Shown one piece after another: positions 1 to 8,865 of a DNA stretch of 64,000 bases. Source of the stretch: Aeromicrobium sp. Sec7.5 (lineage in GTDB: Bacteria; Actinomycetota; Actinomycetes; Propionibacteriales; Nocardioidaceae); assembly GCF_036867135.1 (NCBI RefSeq), contig NZ_JBAJIJ010000001.1, positions 1,054,001-1,118,000 of the forward strand. The letters run 5' to 3'. Made by a program: the position numbers and the translations under genes. The notes below the pieces were generated by a model. That model saw only the letters and a program-made list of their open reading frames with translations, made no database searches and was not told the DNA's origin. Numbering within the stretch: position 1 is the stretch's first letter; every line of letters begins with the position of its first letter.

Positions 1-853
1 GAAGCTTCACCGCGGCGACGGCCGTGGCCTCGACGTCGTCGAGCCGTGGATCAAGAACGAAGGCGCAGGCCTGCTGGTCCTCGTCGACGCGGACCGACCA
101 CCGGTCCACGCTGTAGATCAGGCGGCGCTCGTGGCGGAGCTCGTGCTTGAGCTCGTCCGCCAGCGCGGCGGCGAGCAGCGGGCTCGTGGTCTGGTCCGTC
201 AGCAGTGAGAGAGCCAGTCCGTCCTTCATGGAACCGATGAGACTGGGCGTGGGACTGAGAGGCACCATCGTCTCGGAGCGTTGCGGCTCAGGACCCGGTG
301 GCAGCGACACGTCCAAGGCCTCAGGGACCGGGCCGTTGAAGGAGAGCATCGCGTTGCCGGAGGTCAGCCAACGACGTCCCCACTCCACGACTTCATCCCG
401 CGTGATGGAGTGCAGGGTGGGTGCTCCGAGATCCACCAGTCCGAGTCCGGACGCGCCCCACCGGTAGGCGGCCAGCCCCTCGTCGAACCCGAGTCCTTGC
501 TGCCCGAGCTCAGCCGCGAGCACGTCCTTCTCCTGGGCGAGGTCCTCGTCGGTCAGGTCTTCCAGCCGCGCGACCGCTTGCGACACGTCGTTGAGGAAGG
601 TGACGACCTCATGGGGGTCGCCGGTGACCCACAGACACATCGCATCCGGTTGGGTGTGTCCGTTGTGTTGAGTGACATGCCGGTCCATCAGACGAAAGAT
701 GAGGTGCTCGAGAAGGTGCGTGACGCCCATCAGTCCAGCGGACTCGTCCCGCATGCCAACTCCGAAGTACAGAGAACCGGTGAGCGGGCCGGCGCAGTCT
801 CGGGTCAGCACTGGAATGCCGTGGTGACGTGTGGTCAAGATTTCAGGGAACAC
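1..853 (-). CDS. M16-family metallopeptidase (insulinase-like), C-terminus cut by window edge
   Basis: The minus strand is open from a GTG at 853 to the window edge. The translation has the inverted zinc motif of the M16 family, HLLEH followed by LIF, about 45 residues in. Some 70 residues later comes the EKDVLAAEL stretch that supplies the third metal-binding glutamate. Near the edge is LRHERRLIYSV, equivalent to the conserved R/Y substrate-binding segment of the C-terminal M16 half. All catalytic residues seem present, so an active zinc endopeptidase of processing-peptidase type is expected. The partner or substrate is unknown. No strong ribosome site precedes the GTG, so the start is uncertain. 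Confidence 0.82.
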   Translation of the reverse strand, partial: MFPEILTTRHHGIPVLTRDCAGPLTGSLYFGVGMRDESAGLMGVTHLLEHLIFRLMDRHVTQHNGHTQPDAMCLWVTGDPHEVVTFLNDVSQAVARLEDLTDEDLAQEKDVLAAELGQQGLGFDEGLAAYRWGASGLGLVDLGAPTLHSITRDEVVEWGRRWLTSGNAMLSFNGPVPEALDVSLPPGPEPQRSETMVPLSPTPSLIGSMKDGLALSLLTDQTTSPLLAAALADELKHELRHERRLIYSVDRWSVRVDEDQQACAFVLDPRLDDVEATAVAAVKL

Positions 854-899
854 GGGAGAACTCTGGCAGACCCTCAGGCCCGCCGACGGTGAAACGGCG

Positions 900-2141
900 T
901 CACGCGGCGAGCATGTCGTCGTCGGTGCGGTGGGCGAGGCGGTGCGCGAGCTCGGTGGCGACCGGGTCGGGGCGGTAGGGCGCGAGCCGGTGTCGGTTCG
1001 GGGGTGTCTGCTCGATCTGGTGGAGGCGTCGGAGGACGTCGTCGATCACGCCGTGGCCCTTGCGGGAGTGGTCGCTGCGGCAGCGGGGATCGAGGTTGTC
1101 GCCCGACGTTGGTCCGTCGGGCCAGGGTTCTCGGTGGTCGAGGTCGCAGTCGGCGGCCGGTCGGACGCATCCGCGTCCGGCACACACTCCATCACGCAGA
1201 ATGATCGCGCGCCGCAGGATGTCGGGCGGTTGGTAGCCGACGTACTGGTGGGCGAGCGTGTTGCCGGTGATCGGTTCGATCAGCAATCGGTGCCAGAGGG
1301 CGTCGCCTTCGACGGCCGAGTCGAGCAGCCACTCGGCAGGGACCTCCCAGGACCCGTCGGCCGCTTCGGCGTGACCGGGCTCGGCGCCGGCGGCGACCTT
1401 CGCGTCGAGGGTGACGGCGATGTCGATCGCGAGGCCTCGGCCCCGGGCGACTTGGCTGTCGTCGGCGTTGAGGGTCCATTCGGTGAGCAGGTCGGCCTGG
1501 AGCTGGGTCTGGGTGCGTCCGTCGCCGGCGGCGCGGGCAGCCTTCGCGGCCTTGCGTAGCCGGGTGGCGATCGCGGCTGCTTCGTGGGCGGGGAGGTAGG
1601 CGTTGAGCCAGGCCATGGAGTCGTCGGCCTGGACGACTTCGACGTGCCGCAGCTCCCGTTCGGCGTTGGCGCGTTCGACGGCCAGGTCGGCCTCGACGCG
1701 TGAGACGAACCGCCGCAGCCAGGAGCGCAGCTCGGTGAGGGTGTGCTTGGCCGCGTAGGACACGACCTGGGTGTCGAGCCGGTCGGACGACTCGGGGCGC
1801 TCGAGTCGGCGCACCGCCAAGGAGATCTCGCGGGCGCGGGCGGCGTCGAGGACCCCGCGCTGGAACATCAACCAGACGCGTGGTGTCTGGCAGCGCAGCC
1901 GGTCGCCCGCGGCGAGGCGGTCGATGACCTGGCCCTCGGACAGGTTGAGGTGCAGCCCGATCTCGGCGGCGATGGTGGACCGTTCGATGACCTTGCGCAT
2001 CGGGCTGGCGTCGGAGGCCTCGATGCGGTCGAGCTCCCCATCGCGGTAGTCGAGCATCGCCAGCCACTCGCAGGCTTCGGCCATCGCACGGTCACGCGCG
2101 ATACCACTGAGGTCCTCCAGACCCGGCCGGTTGCTGCTCAT
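900..2141 (-). CDS. DUF222 / HNH endonuclease domain protein
   Basis: A 413-residue protein starting at the ATG at 2141; the frame stays open further upstream, but that part has no coding character. The N-terminal two thirds is the alpha-helical DUF222 region common in actinobacteria. The C-terminus has an HNH nuclease core: a CAGRGC metal-knuckle start, then CDLDH, then SGDNL and HSRKGHG. Such proteins occur in many copies in actinobacterial genomes, often near or derived from mobile elements (13E12-like). Nuclease activity is likely from the intact HNH residues; the cellular role is unknown. The gene stands alone between the M16 peptidase and the histidine kinase. Confidence 0.85.
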   Translation of the reverse strand: MSSNRPGLEDLSGIARDRAMAEACEWLAMLDYRDGELDRIEASDASPMRKVIERSTIAAEIGLHLNLSEGQVIDRLAAGDRLRCQTPRVWLMFQRGVLDAARAREISLAVRRLERPESSDRLDTQVVSYAAKHTLTELRSWLRRFVSRVEADLAVERANAERELRHVEVVQADDSMAWLNAYLPAHEAAAIATRLRKAAKAARAAGDGRTQTQLQADLLTEWTLNADDSQVARGRGLAIDIAVTLDAKVAAGAEPGHAEAADGSWEVPAEWLLDSAVEGDALWHRLLIEPITGNTLAHQYVGYQPPDILRRAIILRDGVCAGRGCVRPAADCDLDHREPWPDGPTSGDNLDPRCRSDHSRKGHGVIDDVLRRLHQIEQTPPNRHRLAPYRPDPVATELAHRLAHRTDDDMLAA

Positions 2142-2214
2142 GGTCCAAACCCAACACCCACCCACCGACAAGCCCATGAGATCGGAAAGCGTGCTGTGGA
2201 CAACAGACGCGTCG

Positions 2215-3456
2215 TCAGCGGCCCGCGGGCAGGAGCAGCACGAAGCAGGTGGTGGCCGATGCCTCGTCGAGGCTGAGGCGCCCACCGGCGGCCTCGGTGA
2301 GCTCGGTCGCCACCGCCAGTCCGACGCCGGCTCCTGACCCGTTCCCGGGACCGGCGTTCTGACGGAGGATCTCGCTGCCGAACGAGCGACGACCTTCGTC
2401 GCGGACCCGCACCTCCACGCCGTCACCGACCTCACGGGTCGCGACGGTGATGGTTCCGATGCCGTGCTGGCGCGCGTTCTCGATCAGGATGTCGACCACC
2501 TGGGCGACGGGCCCGGTGGCGATGACGGCGCGCACGGGCGCGGAGTCCTCGACCACGATGTCGCGGTGCTCGTCGCCCACGCGACGCTGCCACCGCTGGA
2601 CCGTGTCGGTCACGAAGTCGGTGAGGTCGAGGTCGACCTGGTCGCCGTGGCGCTGGCGGCGCGCGAGATCGAGCAGGTCGTCGATCGAGGCGGTGAGCCG
2701 GTCGATCTCGCCGATCGAGCGACGGACCTGGTCGGCCACCTCGGGCGTGGTCTCCGGCCAGTACGTGAGGTCCTCGAGCTCCAGACGCAGCGCGGTGATG
2801 GGCGTGCGCAGCTGGTGGGAGGCGTTGACGGCGAACTCGCGCTCGCGGCGCACCAGCTCGTCGAGCCGGCTGGCCGCGGTGCCCAGTGCCTCGCTGATCG
2901 CCTGCGCCTCGGGCACGCCGCGGCGCGGCAGGTCGAGCTCGAAGTTGCCGCGGCCCAGCTCGCCGGCCGCCAGGGCGAGTCGGTCGAAGGGCCGGCTCAT
3001 GCGCCCGGCCACGACGTAGCCGATCGCGCAGGCCAGGGAGGCCAGCAGGACGCCCAGCACGATCAGGGGGAGCAGGGCGTTCTCGACCTCGGCGGTGACC
3101 ACCGAGCGGTCGCGCGTGACCATCAGCGTGCCGCCGTCGTCGGTACGGCGGGTCTCGACGATCGCGCTGTCGGTGTCGTCATCGAGCTGACCCGCCACGA
3201 CCGCGGTGCCGTCGGGCGCCACGTACCTCGCTCCGTCGGTGCCGTCGAGCGCGGACTCGAGCGTGTCCCGGTCGATCGGGGCCCCGGACAGCACCCGCGA
3301 CTCGATGCGGGCCTCGAGGACGTCGGCGGTGAGGTCGACCGTCAGGGTCTCGTGGTCGCGGACGAGATCGGCGGTGAAGTACGCGCGCGGCACCGCGTAG
3401 AGCACGACGACGCCGACGATCAGGACGACGAGGATCCCGATCAGGCGCTCACGCAT
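2215..3456 (-). CDS. Sensor histidine kinase
   Basis: A 413-residue membrane kinase. Transmembrane segments lie at about 6-24 and 128-150, enclosing a sensory domain of about 100 residues outside the membrane. A HAMP linker follows, then the phospho-acceptor H-box NASHQLRTP with His214, an N-box (ENARQHG) and a glycine-rich ATP lid (GSGAGVGLAVATEL). It overlaps the response regulator by 8 bp and is surely co-transcribed with it. The frame is open much further upstream, but ATG 3456 follows directly from the regulator stop. The signal is unknown. Its position downstream of the SipW/TasA-like genes suggests, without proving, a role in controlling surface-protein export. Confidence 0.92.
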   Translation of the reverse strand: MRERLIGILVVLIVGVVVLYAVPRAYFTADLVRDHETLTVDLTADVLEARIESRVLSGAPIDRDTLESALDGTDGARYVAPDGTAVVAGQLDDDTDSAIVETRRTDDGGTLMVTRDRSVVTAEVENALLPLIVLGVLLASLACAIGYVVAGRMSRPFDRLALAAGELGRGNFELDLPRRGVPEAQAISEALGTAASRLDELVRREREFAVNASHQLRTPITALRLELEDLTYWPETTPEVADQVRRSIGEIDRLTASIDDLLDLARRQRHGDQVDLDLTDFVTDTVQRWQRRVGDEHRDIVVEDSAPVRAVIATGPVAQVVDILIENARQHGIGTITVATREVGDGVEVRVRDEGRRSFGSEILRQNAGPGNGSGAGVGLAVATELTEAAGGRLSLDEASATTCFVLLLPAGR

Positions 3457-4183
3457 CGGGCGCGGCGTCCTCGAGACGGAAGCCGACGCCGCGGACGGTG
3501 CTGAGGGCCACGGGTGCGTGGGCGTCCTGCAGCTTCTGGCGCAGGCGACCGACCGTGGTGTCGAGGGTCTTGGTGGAGCCGAACCAGTTCTCGTCCCAGA
3601 CCTCGGACATGAGGACCTCGCGGGTGACGACCGCGCCGCGCTGGGTGTCGAGGCGCAGCAGGACGTCGAACTCCTTGGCGGTGAGGGCCAGCTCGGTGCC
3701 GTCGACCCGGACCCGGCGGGCGTCGGCATCGACCCGCAGCCCACCAGCGGCGGGCGTGGGCGCGGCCGGTGCGGAGTGCGCGGTGGCGGGCTCGGTCGGG
3801 GTGGCGACCGGCCGGCTCGAGCGGCGCAGCAGCGCGCGGCTGCGGGCCAGGAGCTCGGAGAGGCTGAACGGCTTGCTGAGGTAGTCGTCGGCACCGACGT
3901 CCAGCCCGACGACGCGGTCGAGCTCGCCGCCGCGGGCGGTGAGGATCATGATGCCGGCCGCGAAGCCGTCGGCCCGGAGCCGCCGGCACACGTCGAGGCC
4001 GTCCATGTCAGGCAGGCCGAGGTCGAGCAGGACCAGATCGATCGGGACGGGACCCGCGGCGATCGCGAGGGCCTCGGCTCCGTTCGCGGCCCGCTCGATC
4101 TCGTAGCCCTCGCGGCCCAGCGCGCGGGCCAACGGCGCCGCGATCGCGTCATCGTCCTCGACCATCAAGATCCGGGCTGCCAC
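3449..4183 (-). CDS. OmpR-family response regulator
   Basis: A 244-residue regulator with an N-terminal receiver domain: acidic pocket EDDD at 9-12, phospho-acceptor Asp54 in VLLDLGLPD, and Lys104 in SKPF. A proline/alanine-rich linker of about 30 residues leads to a C-terminal winged-helix DNA-binding domain (ALTAKEFDVLLRL to TVRGVGFRLE). It is the cognate partner of the histidine kinase, whose start codon it overlaps. The linker is longer than in most OmpR/PhoB proteins. Its targets cannot be read from the sequence. Confidence 0.93.
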   Translation of the reverse strand: MAARILMVEDDDAIAAPLARALGREGYEIERAANGAEALAIAAGPVPIDLVLLDLGLPDMDGLDVCRRLRADGFAAGIMILTARGGELDRVVGLDVGADDYLSKPFSLSELLARSRALLRRSSRPVATPTEPATAHSAPAAPTPAAGGLRVDADARRVRVDGTELALTAKEFDVLLRLDTQRGAVVTREVLMSEVWDENWFGSTKTLDTTVGRLRQKLQDAHAPVALSTVRGVGFRLEDAAPDA

Positions 4184-4186
4184 GTC

Positions 4187-4585
4187 TCAAGCATAGGTGC
4201 GCCGCGCCCGACGGAGGGCCGCGCGCGTCGCCCGCGCGCGTCGGTCGACCTCGAGGGCCACGTAGCCGGCCATCGCGGCGACGAGTGACACCAGGGCGAC
4301 GGGATCGGTGGGCTCGGGCGCCAGGGAGGGCAGGCCGATCGTGACGACGAGCAGGCCCGACGTCAGCGCGTAGGTCGCGATCAGCGCGGCCGCCAGACGC
4401 GCCTCGAACGTGTTGCGGAAGGCGAGTGCCAGCGCCACGAGCGCGGTGATGAGGGCGAACCCCACGACGCCGGCGGTGAGGGTGGAGGTCGTGACACGGG
4501 TCGACCAGGCGACCAGGAGCACGGCCTGCGCGGCCGTGGCGCCCGCGACGACCAGCGACGACACCGTCTGGCTGGTGTCCGGCAT
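4187..4585 (-). CDS. Small membrane protein of unknown function
   Basis: A 132-residue protein starting at ATG 4585, where the start codon overlaps the stop of the Ig-repeat gene (TGATG), pointing to translational coupling. About four hydrophobic segments span most of the chain; the C-terminus is a basic tail rich in Arg and Ala. It sits between the Ig-repeat exported protein and the two-component system, only 3 bp from the regulator, so it belongs to the same operon. I do not recognise the family. Confidence 0.7.
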   Translation of the reverse strand: MPDTSQTVSSLVVAGATAAQAVLLVAWSTRVTTSTLTAGVVGFALITALVALALAFRNTFEARLAAALIATYALTSGLLVVTIGLPSLAPEPTDPVALVSLVAAMAGYVALEVDRRARATRAALRRARRTYA

Positions 4586-6120
4586 CAGAAGTCCTTGTCG
4601 CTGGGACCCGACTCGACCGCGGAGGTGGCGGGGAGGCGGGAGCCGTTGAGGCCGAAGACCTGCGTGGAGGGGATCCACGTCAGCAGGGTGTCGCGCGAGA
4701 CCGTGCGGAGGGTGCCGGTGACCAGGTTGCCCATCTCGACGGTCACGACGGTGCGGGGGATGCCGTCGACGGTCTCGGTCGTCGCCGTCATCGTGGCGTC
4801 CAGGCGTGGGTTCACCAGGCCGATGATCGCCGCGTAGTTGTTGTCGGTCTGGACCGCGCCCAGGTTGAGGCTCGAGCCTGCGCGGCTGAACGTCAGGTCG
4901 TCGGTGCTGAAGAAGTTCCTGACGATCGTCACCGAGATCGGGACTGCGCTGCCGTCCCAGCCGGGCGTGATCGTGGTCAGGTCGACCTGGCGGCTGTAGG
5001 TCAGCAGGACCTTGTCACCGGCGTCGATGCGGTTCGGGTTGCCGGCGGTGACGGTCTGGACGTCGAGCGCCTTGAGCGGGGTCGTGACGTTGTCGACCTT
5101 GCGGCCGGTCATGAGGTTCGAGGTGGCCGTCGCGCCGTTGACGTCGGTGAGCACCGCGCGCAGGTCGTAGCTGCCGTCGGCCGCGCCGCCGGTGCCGTTG
5201 GTGACCCAGGCGCACGCCCACGGGGCGGCGGTGTCGGTGCAGATCGTGGTCCAGGTGCCCGCGCCGGCGGGGGAGCGCTGGAAGGCGACCGAGGCGATGG
5301 TCGCGGTCGAGGTCGCGGTGGCGGTGAGGTTCACCGTGCCCTCGAGGTAGGTGCCCGGGTCGGCGAGGGTGATGCTGCGGACCGTGTTGTCGACGAGTGT
5401 GTCGACGACGACGGGCGAGGTGATCGTGGTGCTGCCGAGGGTGGCGACGGCGCGCAGGTCGTAGTGGCCGTAGGGGGTGGCCGTGGTGTTCCAGCTGCAG
5501 GTGTAGGGGCTCGCGACGTTCGTGCAGATCGAGGTCCAGGTGGTGGTGCCGATCGGCGCCCGCTCGAAGCGGACTGACCAGCCCGTGCCGGACCCGATCG
5601 TGGCCTGCAGGTTGACCGAGCCGCTGACCACGGCGCCGGGATCGGCGAGCGTGATGGTGGCGGTGTTCACGACCGTGGTGCGGACCTCGGCCGAGGTGGC
5701 GGTGTAGCCGGCCTGGTCGGTCGCGATCGCCCGGAGGTCGTAGGCGCCGTCGGTCAGGCCGGTCGTGTTCCACGAGCACGAGAACGGCGAGGTCGAGTCG
5801 GTGCAGATCGTCGTCCACGGGGTGGCGCCCGCGGCGCGGACCTGCACCTGGACCGAGGCGATGCCCGAGCGCTCGTCGGCGGCCGTGGCCGTGACGGTGA
5901 CGGTGCCGCGCACCGTGGCGCCCGGGGAGGCGATCGACACGGTGGGGGGCGTCCAGTCGTTGGCTCCGGAGACGGAGCTGGTGCTCGACGTGGAGGAGAC
6001 GAACGTGGCCGAGGAGAACCCCGTGACGCCGGCGATGCCGGCACCGGCCATGAGGGCCAGCGCCAGCAGGGTCAACGTCCGCTTCATCGGGTTTCTGCGC
6101 GTCTCGCGCCGGTGATTCAT
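4585..6120 (-). CDS. Exported protein with tandem Ig-like domains, probable SipW substrate
   Basis: Up to 511 residues. ATG 6120 lies 6 bp after the signal peptidase stop; a second ATG at 6087 starts right at the signal peptide (MKRTLTLLALAL), so the true start could be either. After the signal sequence and the Ser/Thr-rich SSATFVSSTSSTSS segment come at least three repeats of about 90 residues. Each has the pattern of a TVTATA strand, WTTICTD, CSWNT and YDLRA, typical of Ig-like adhesin modules with a Cys pair. The C-terminal 130 residues are different. It is a likely surface adhesin or matrix protein processed by the adjacent SipW-type peptidase. Confidence 0.82.
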   Translation of the reverse strand: MNHRRETRRNPMKRTLTLLALALMAGAGIAGVTGFSSATFVSSTSSTSSVSGANDWTPPTVSIASPGATVRGTVTVTATAADERSGIASVQVQVRAAGATPWTTICTDSTSPFSCSWNTTGLTDGAYDLRAIATDQAGYTATSAEVRTTVVNTATITLADPGAVVSGSVNLQATIGSGTGWSVRFERAPIGTTTWTSICTNVASPYTCSWNTTATPYGHYDLRAVATLGSTTITSPVVVDTLVDNTVRSITLADPGTYLEGTVNLTATATSTATIASVAFQRSPAGAGTWTTICTDTAAPWACAWVTNGTGGAADGSYDLRAVLTDVNGATATSNLMTGRKVDNVTTPLKALDVQTVTAGNPNRIDAGDKVLLTYSRQVDLTTITPGWDGSAVPISVTIVRNFFSTDDLTFSRAGSSLNLGAVQTDNNYAAIIGLVNPRLDATMTATTETVDGIPRTVVTVEMGNLVTGTLRTVSRDTLLTWIPSTQVFGLNGSRLPATSAVESGPSDKDF

Positions 6121-6126
6121 GGTGGG

Positions 6127-6819
6127 TCAGTGCCGTCCGCTGGTCGCCAGGTGGCGGGGGTCCGGTCGTCCTGAGGTCATTGCATCAACGCTACGGAGCC
6201 GAACGCCTCCCGCAGGCAACAGAACATCCACGGGATCCCCACAAATCGGAGCGAGGTCCTCGGCGGTCGCGTCCTCGTCCTCGCGGGACGGGCGCAGGGC
6301 ACCGATCAGCTGGACGAGCGCCATCAGCGCGATGATCCCGGCGGGCACGCCGACCACGAGCATGCGGATCTGCCGGTCGGCCATCGCGATCATGACCCAG
6401 CCGACCTTCGGCACTGCCTGCTGCACGACGGGCTGCTCGGCGTCGACGAGGGAGAAGGTCCACGGATCGGGGTCCGGGTTCGCGTCGCCCTGCGTGCGGA
6501 AGACGGTGCCGCCGTTCTCGCCGGGCTCCATCGTGAGGATGCGGTGCGTGACGAGGGTGTTGACGCCGCTGTCGGCGGGCGGCTGGTAGGTGATGACGTC
6601 GCCGACCTCGAGGTCGGCGGCGGGGGTGTTCTTCGAGAACACGACCGAGCCCTTCTCGATCGTGCCGGACATCGAGCCGCCGGTGATGACGTAGCGCTCG
6701 TAGCCGAGGAACGACGGCGCGACGTAGGCGATGGCGCCGAGGGTCAGCGTGACGAGGACGACGTTCACCACGAGACCGCCCAGTCGGCGCACGATCGTGG
6801 CTGGCTGGGCGGTGCTCAT
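6127..6819 (-). CDS. SipW-type (ER-type) signal peptidase I
   Basis: A 230-residue membrane protease. The N-terminal transmembrane segment (about 14-36) is followed by the catalytic Ser49 in GGSMSGTI. The general base is a histidine (His92 in THRIL) rather than the lysine of ordinary LepB, which marks the SipW/archaeal/ER subfamily. A second hydrophobic segment lies near 150-172. A good AGGAG site precedes ATG 6819. It is flanked by a TasA-like substrate and an Ig-repeat exported protein. In Bacillus, SipW processes the biofilm fibre protein TasA; the same division of labour is inferred here. Confidence 0.9.
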   Translation of the reverse strand: MSTAQPATIVRRLGGLVVNVVLVTLTLGAIAYVAPSFLGYERYVITGGSMSGTIEKGSVVFSKNTPAADLEVGDVITYQPPADSGVNTLVTHRILTMEPGENGGTVFRTQGDANPDPDPWTFSLVDAEQPVVQQAVPKVGWVMIAMADRQIRMLVVGVPAGIIALMALVQLIGALRPSREDEDATAEDLAPICGDPVDVLLPAGGVRLRSVDAMTSGRPDPRHLATSGRH

Positions 6820-6890
6820 GGTGACTCCTCGTCAGGGGAAGGGTGCGGCGTGGGCCGCGGTTCGATCAGGCCGTGTGGTTCAAGCCGGGA

Positions 6891-7421
6891 TCACTGGTTG
6901 AAGGTCGAGCCCTCGAGCTGGACCGAGTCCCAGGTGTAGGTGGCGGTGGCGTTCTTGCCCTGGTCGGTGTTGTCGGCGCCCTGGGCGAGCTTGACCGTGA
7001 AGTCGAACTTGCTGGAGGCGTCGGGGGCGATCTGGCCGATGTCCTTCTTCAGGCCGTCCTCAAGGCCACCGAAGGTGCCGGTGTAGACGACGCCGCCGGT
7101 CGTGGCGTTCTTGATCTCGAGCGTCAGGTTGGCGCCGGTGAAGCCGTTGGTCGAGCTCTTCTCGGTCAGGCTGAACGCGGCCGGCAGGCTGCCGGTGTTC
7201 TTCAGCGTCAGCGAGCCGGTGAGCGTGTCGCCCGGCTTGAGGTTGGTGAGCGTGAAGACCGCGGCGTCGGCCTTGGAGTTGGTGTGCGACAGCGTGCCGG
7301 AGGTGACCGAGCTGATCGTGTTCGCGGTGGTCGAGGTGAACGTGGCACCCGAGCCGATGGCGATGGCGCCGGCGGCGGCGAGGGTGGCGAGCGGGACGAG
7401 GATCTTGCGCGAGTTCTTCAT
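6891..7421 (-). CDS. TasA/CalY-like exported protein with SipW-dependent signal peptide
   Basis: A 176-residue protein. ATG 7421 is set by an ideal AGGAGAAG ribosome site. The signal peptide (MKNSRKILVPLATLAAAG) leads into GSGATFTSTTAN, the Ala/Thr-Phe-Thr cleavage context typical of SipW substrates. The mature part is a single beta-sandwich-like domain with LKPGDTLTGSLTLKNTGSL, the recurring TasA/camelysin pattern. It is the first gene of the operon and thus probably the most abundant product. It probably forms surface fibres or an extracellular matrix, inferred from family and neighbours. Confidence 0.85.
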   Translation of the reverse strand: MKNSRKILVPLATLAAAGAIAIGSGATFTSTTANTISSVTSGTLSHTNSKADAAVFTLTNLKPGDTLTGSLTLKNTGSLPAAFSLTEKSSTNGFTGANLTLEIKNATTGGVVYTGTFGGLEDGLKKDIGQIAPDASSKFDFTVKLAQGADNTDQGKNATATYTWDSVQLEGSTFNQ

Positions 7422-7651
7422 GACTTCTCCTGAGTGACGAGGTGGTTTTCGGCGGTGCCGGCGGCCGCTTCCTGACCGCCGGTGCCGATGTGACAACTCT
7501 GTCGAAGCGCGATCCACGGCTTCTCCACGTCAAGGCCACCGGAAGTACACAGATCGGGGAATGTCTCCACGAATTGCCACGGGACGGGTCCGTGGGGGTC
7601 GCATCGGGCCGAAACGCGCAGGTGCCGTCGGCCAGGCCACAGCCACAGAGG

Positions 7652-7981
7652 TCACTCCTCGCGCGTGTGTTCCCGCGCCGCCCGCCAGACAGGCCCGAGG
7701 TTGACCAACGGACCCTTGGGCTCGCGAGGGAAGAGGTCGCCGAACTCCAGCACGGCCAGGAACTGCTCCGAGACGGGCTTCGGCCGTTCGACGAACGAGA
7801 TCTGCGGGACCAGGCCGGCGGCCGCGGCCAGCCGCTCGATCTGCGCAATGGTCGGTTGTGTCGTGCCCTTGAGATAGGCGTCGAGCGACGTGCGGCTGAC
7901 CTTGGCCTTGGCGCACAACGCCGACTTCGTCATCCCCGAGCGCGCCAGGATCTCGGCGGCGGCATCGGCGAGGGAAGTCAT
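7652..7981 (-). CDS. XRE-type helix-turn-helix regulator
   Basis: A 109-residue protein from ATG 7981. Residues about 7-55 form a Cro/C1-type helix-turn-helix (AEILARSGMTKSALCAKAKVSRTSLDAYLKG and on to QIERLAAAAGL). The C-terminal half is short and has no recognised domain. The gene is alone, upstream of the TasA-like operon in the same direction, separated by about 230 bp that should contain the TasA promoter. It could regulate that operon, but nothing in the sequence proves it. Confidence 0.75.
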   Translation of the reverse strand: MTSLADAAAEILARSGMTKSALCAKAKVSRTSLDAYLKGTTQPTIAQIERLAAAAGLVPQISFVERPKPVSEQFLAVLEFGDLFPREPKGPLVNLGPVWRAAREHTREE

Positions 7982-8021
7982 GTGTACAGAGTGGTGCACC
8001 CGCACCGATCGGCCCAAGGGC

Positions 8022-8468
8022 TCAGTTGCGCCAGCGGGCGGAGTCGCAGCGGGAGCCCGGGGGACCCAGGTAGCCCTCGCAGTCACCGTCCTCGAGCCTC
8101 CGCAGACCGATCGGCTCGTCGAGCTCGACGGTGTAGGGCACTTCCTCGCCCAGCACGCAGGCACCGAAGCCGCCGCTCGGCGGATCGATCTTGAACGTGA
8201 CGGCGATCGAGATGTCGTCGTACTCGATCTCCGGCGGATACACCGTGGGGGCCACCCCGCCGTTGCACGTGGGGTCAGAGACGAGCGCGACGAACTCGGT
8301 GGAGTAGTTGGTGATCTCGTCGGTCGGATCCAGACGCCACACGCCGTTGACGGCGTTGGCTGGTGCTGCGGTGTCGATCTTTCGAGGCGGTGCGGACGAC
8401 TCCGGGGTGCACCCCGCCAGCATCACCAGGAGCAGGGCGGCAGCGAGTCGGATCTGTGCTCGGGCCAT
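8022..8468 (-). CDS. Putative lipoprotein
   Basis: A 148-residue protein with a classic lipoprotein signal: a basic start, a hydrophobic core, and the lipobox LAGC with Cys20 as the expected lipidated residue. The mature part has three further cysteines and no family I recognise. It is probably anchored to the outer face of the cytoplasmic membrane. It is not clearly linked to its neighbours. Confidence 0.75.
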   Translation of the reverse strand: MARAQIRLAAALLLVMLAGCTPESSAPPRKIDTAAPANAVNGVWRLDPTDEITNYSTEFVALVSDPTCNGGVAPTVYPPEIEYDDISIAVTFKIDPPSGGFGACVLGEEVPYTVELDEPIGLRRLEDGDCEGYLGPPGSRCDSARWRN

Positions 8469-8562
8469 GCGATCGATGATCGCCGAGAACCGCCCACTCG
8501 TCGCCCACCCGATCTACGGATCGGTTCAGTAGTGGGCAAGGCCCCCGGCGCGCGCGACGGGA

Positions 8563-8766
8563 TCAGGCCACGTACTCGGTGAATAGGAAGTAGAAGGCAA
8601 CGGCCAGAGCGAATACGCCCACCATGATGAGTCGCAGCCGCAGGTAGGCCCATCCCGGATTGACCTCGTCATCGGGCTTCATGACCCCGCTCCATCGGAG
8701 CATCCCGCTGGCGATGACCACGCACCCGAACAGGGCCGCGACGACAATGACCTCGTCGGACGACAC
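8563..8766 (-). CDS. Small two-helix membrane protein
   Basis: A 67-residue product with two hydrophobic segments (about 5-23 and 46-64) joined by a short charged loop (WSGVMKPDDEVNPGW). No family recognised. Coding character is moderate: the hydrophobic pattern and charge distribution look like a real membrane protein. Confidence 0.5.
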   Translation of the reverse strand: MSSDEVIVVAALFGCVVIASGMLRWSGVMKPDDEVNPGWAYLRLRLIMVGVFALAVAFYFLFTEYVA

Positions 8767-8865
8767 TTCACCGTGCCTTGTCTGACGTGGTGGCCTGGGG
8801 GCTCGCTCGTCGCAAGAGCGTCGTCGTTCGGATGGTGATCATGTGATGCGAACAGATTATGCCGG

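Noticed and set aside
1192-2067. Long minus-strand frame rich in Arg, Pro and Gly
   Set aside because: It is a frame shadow of the DUF222-HNH gene; composition and lack of motifs show it is not coding.
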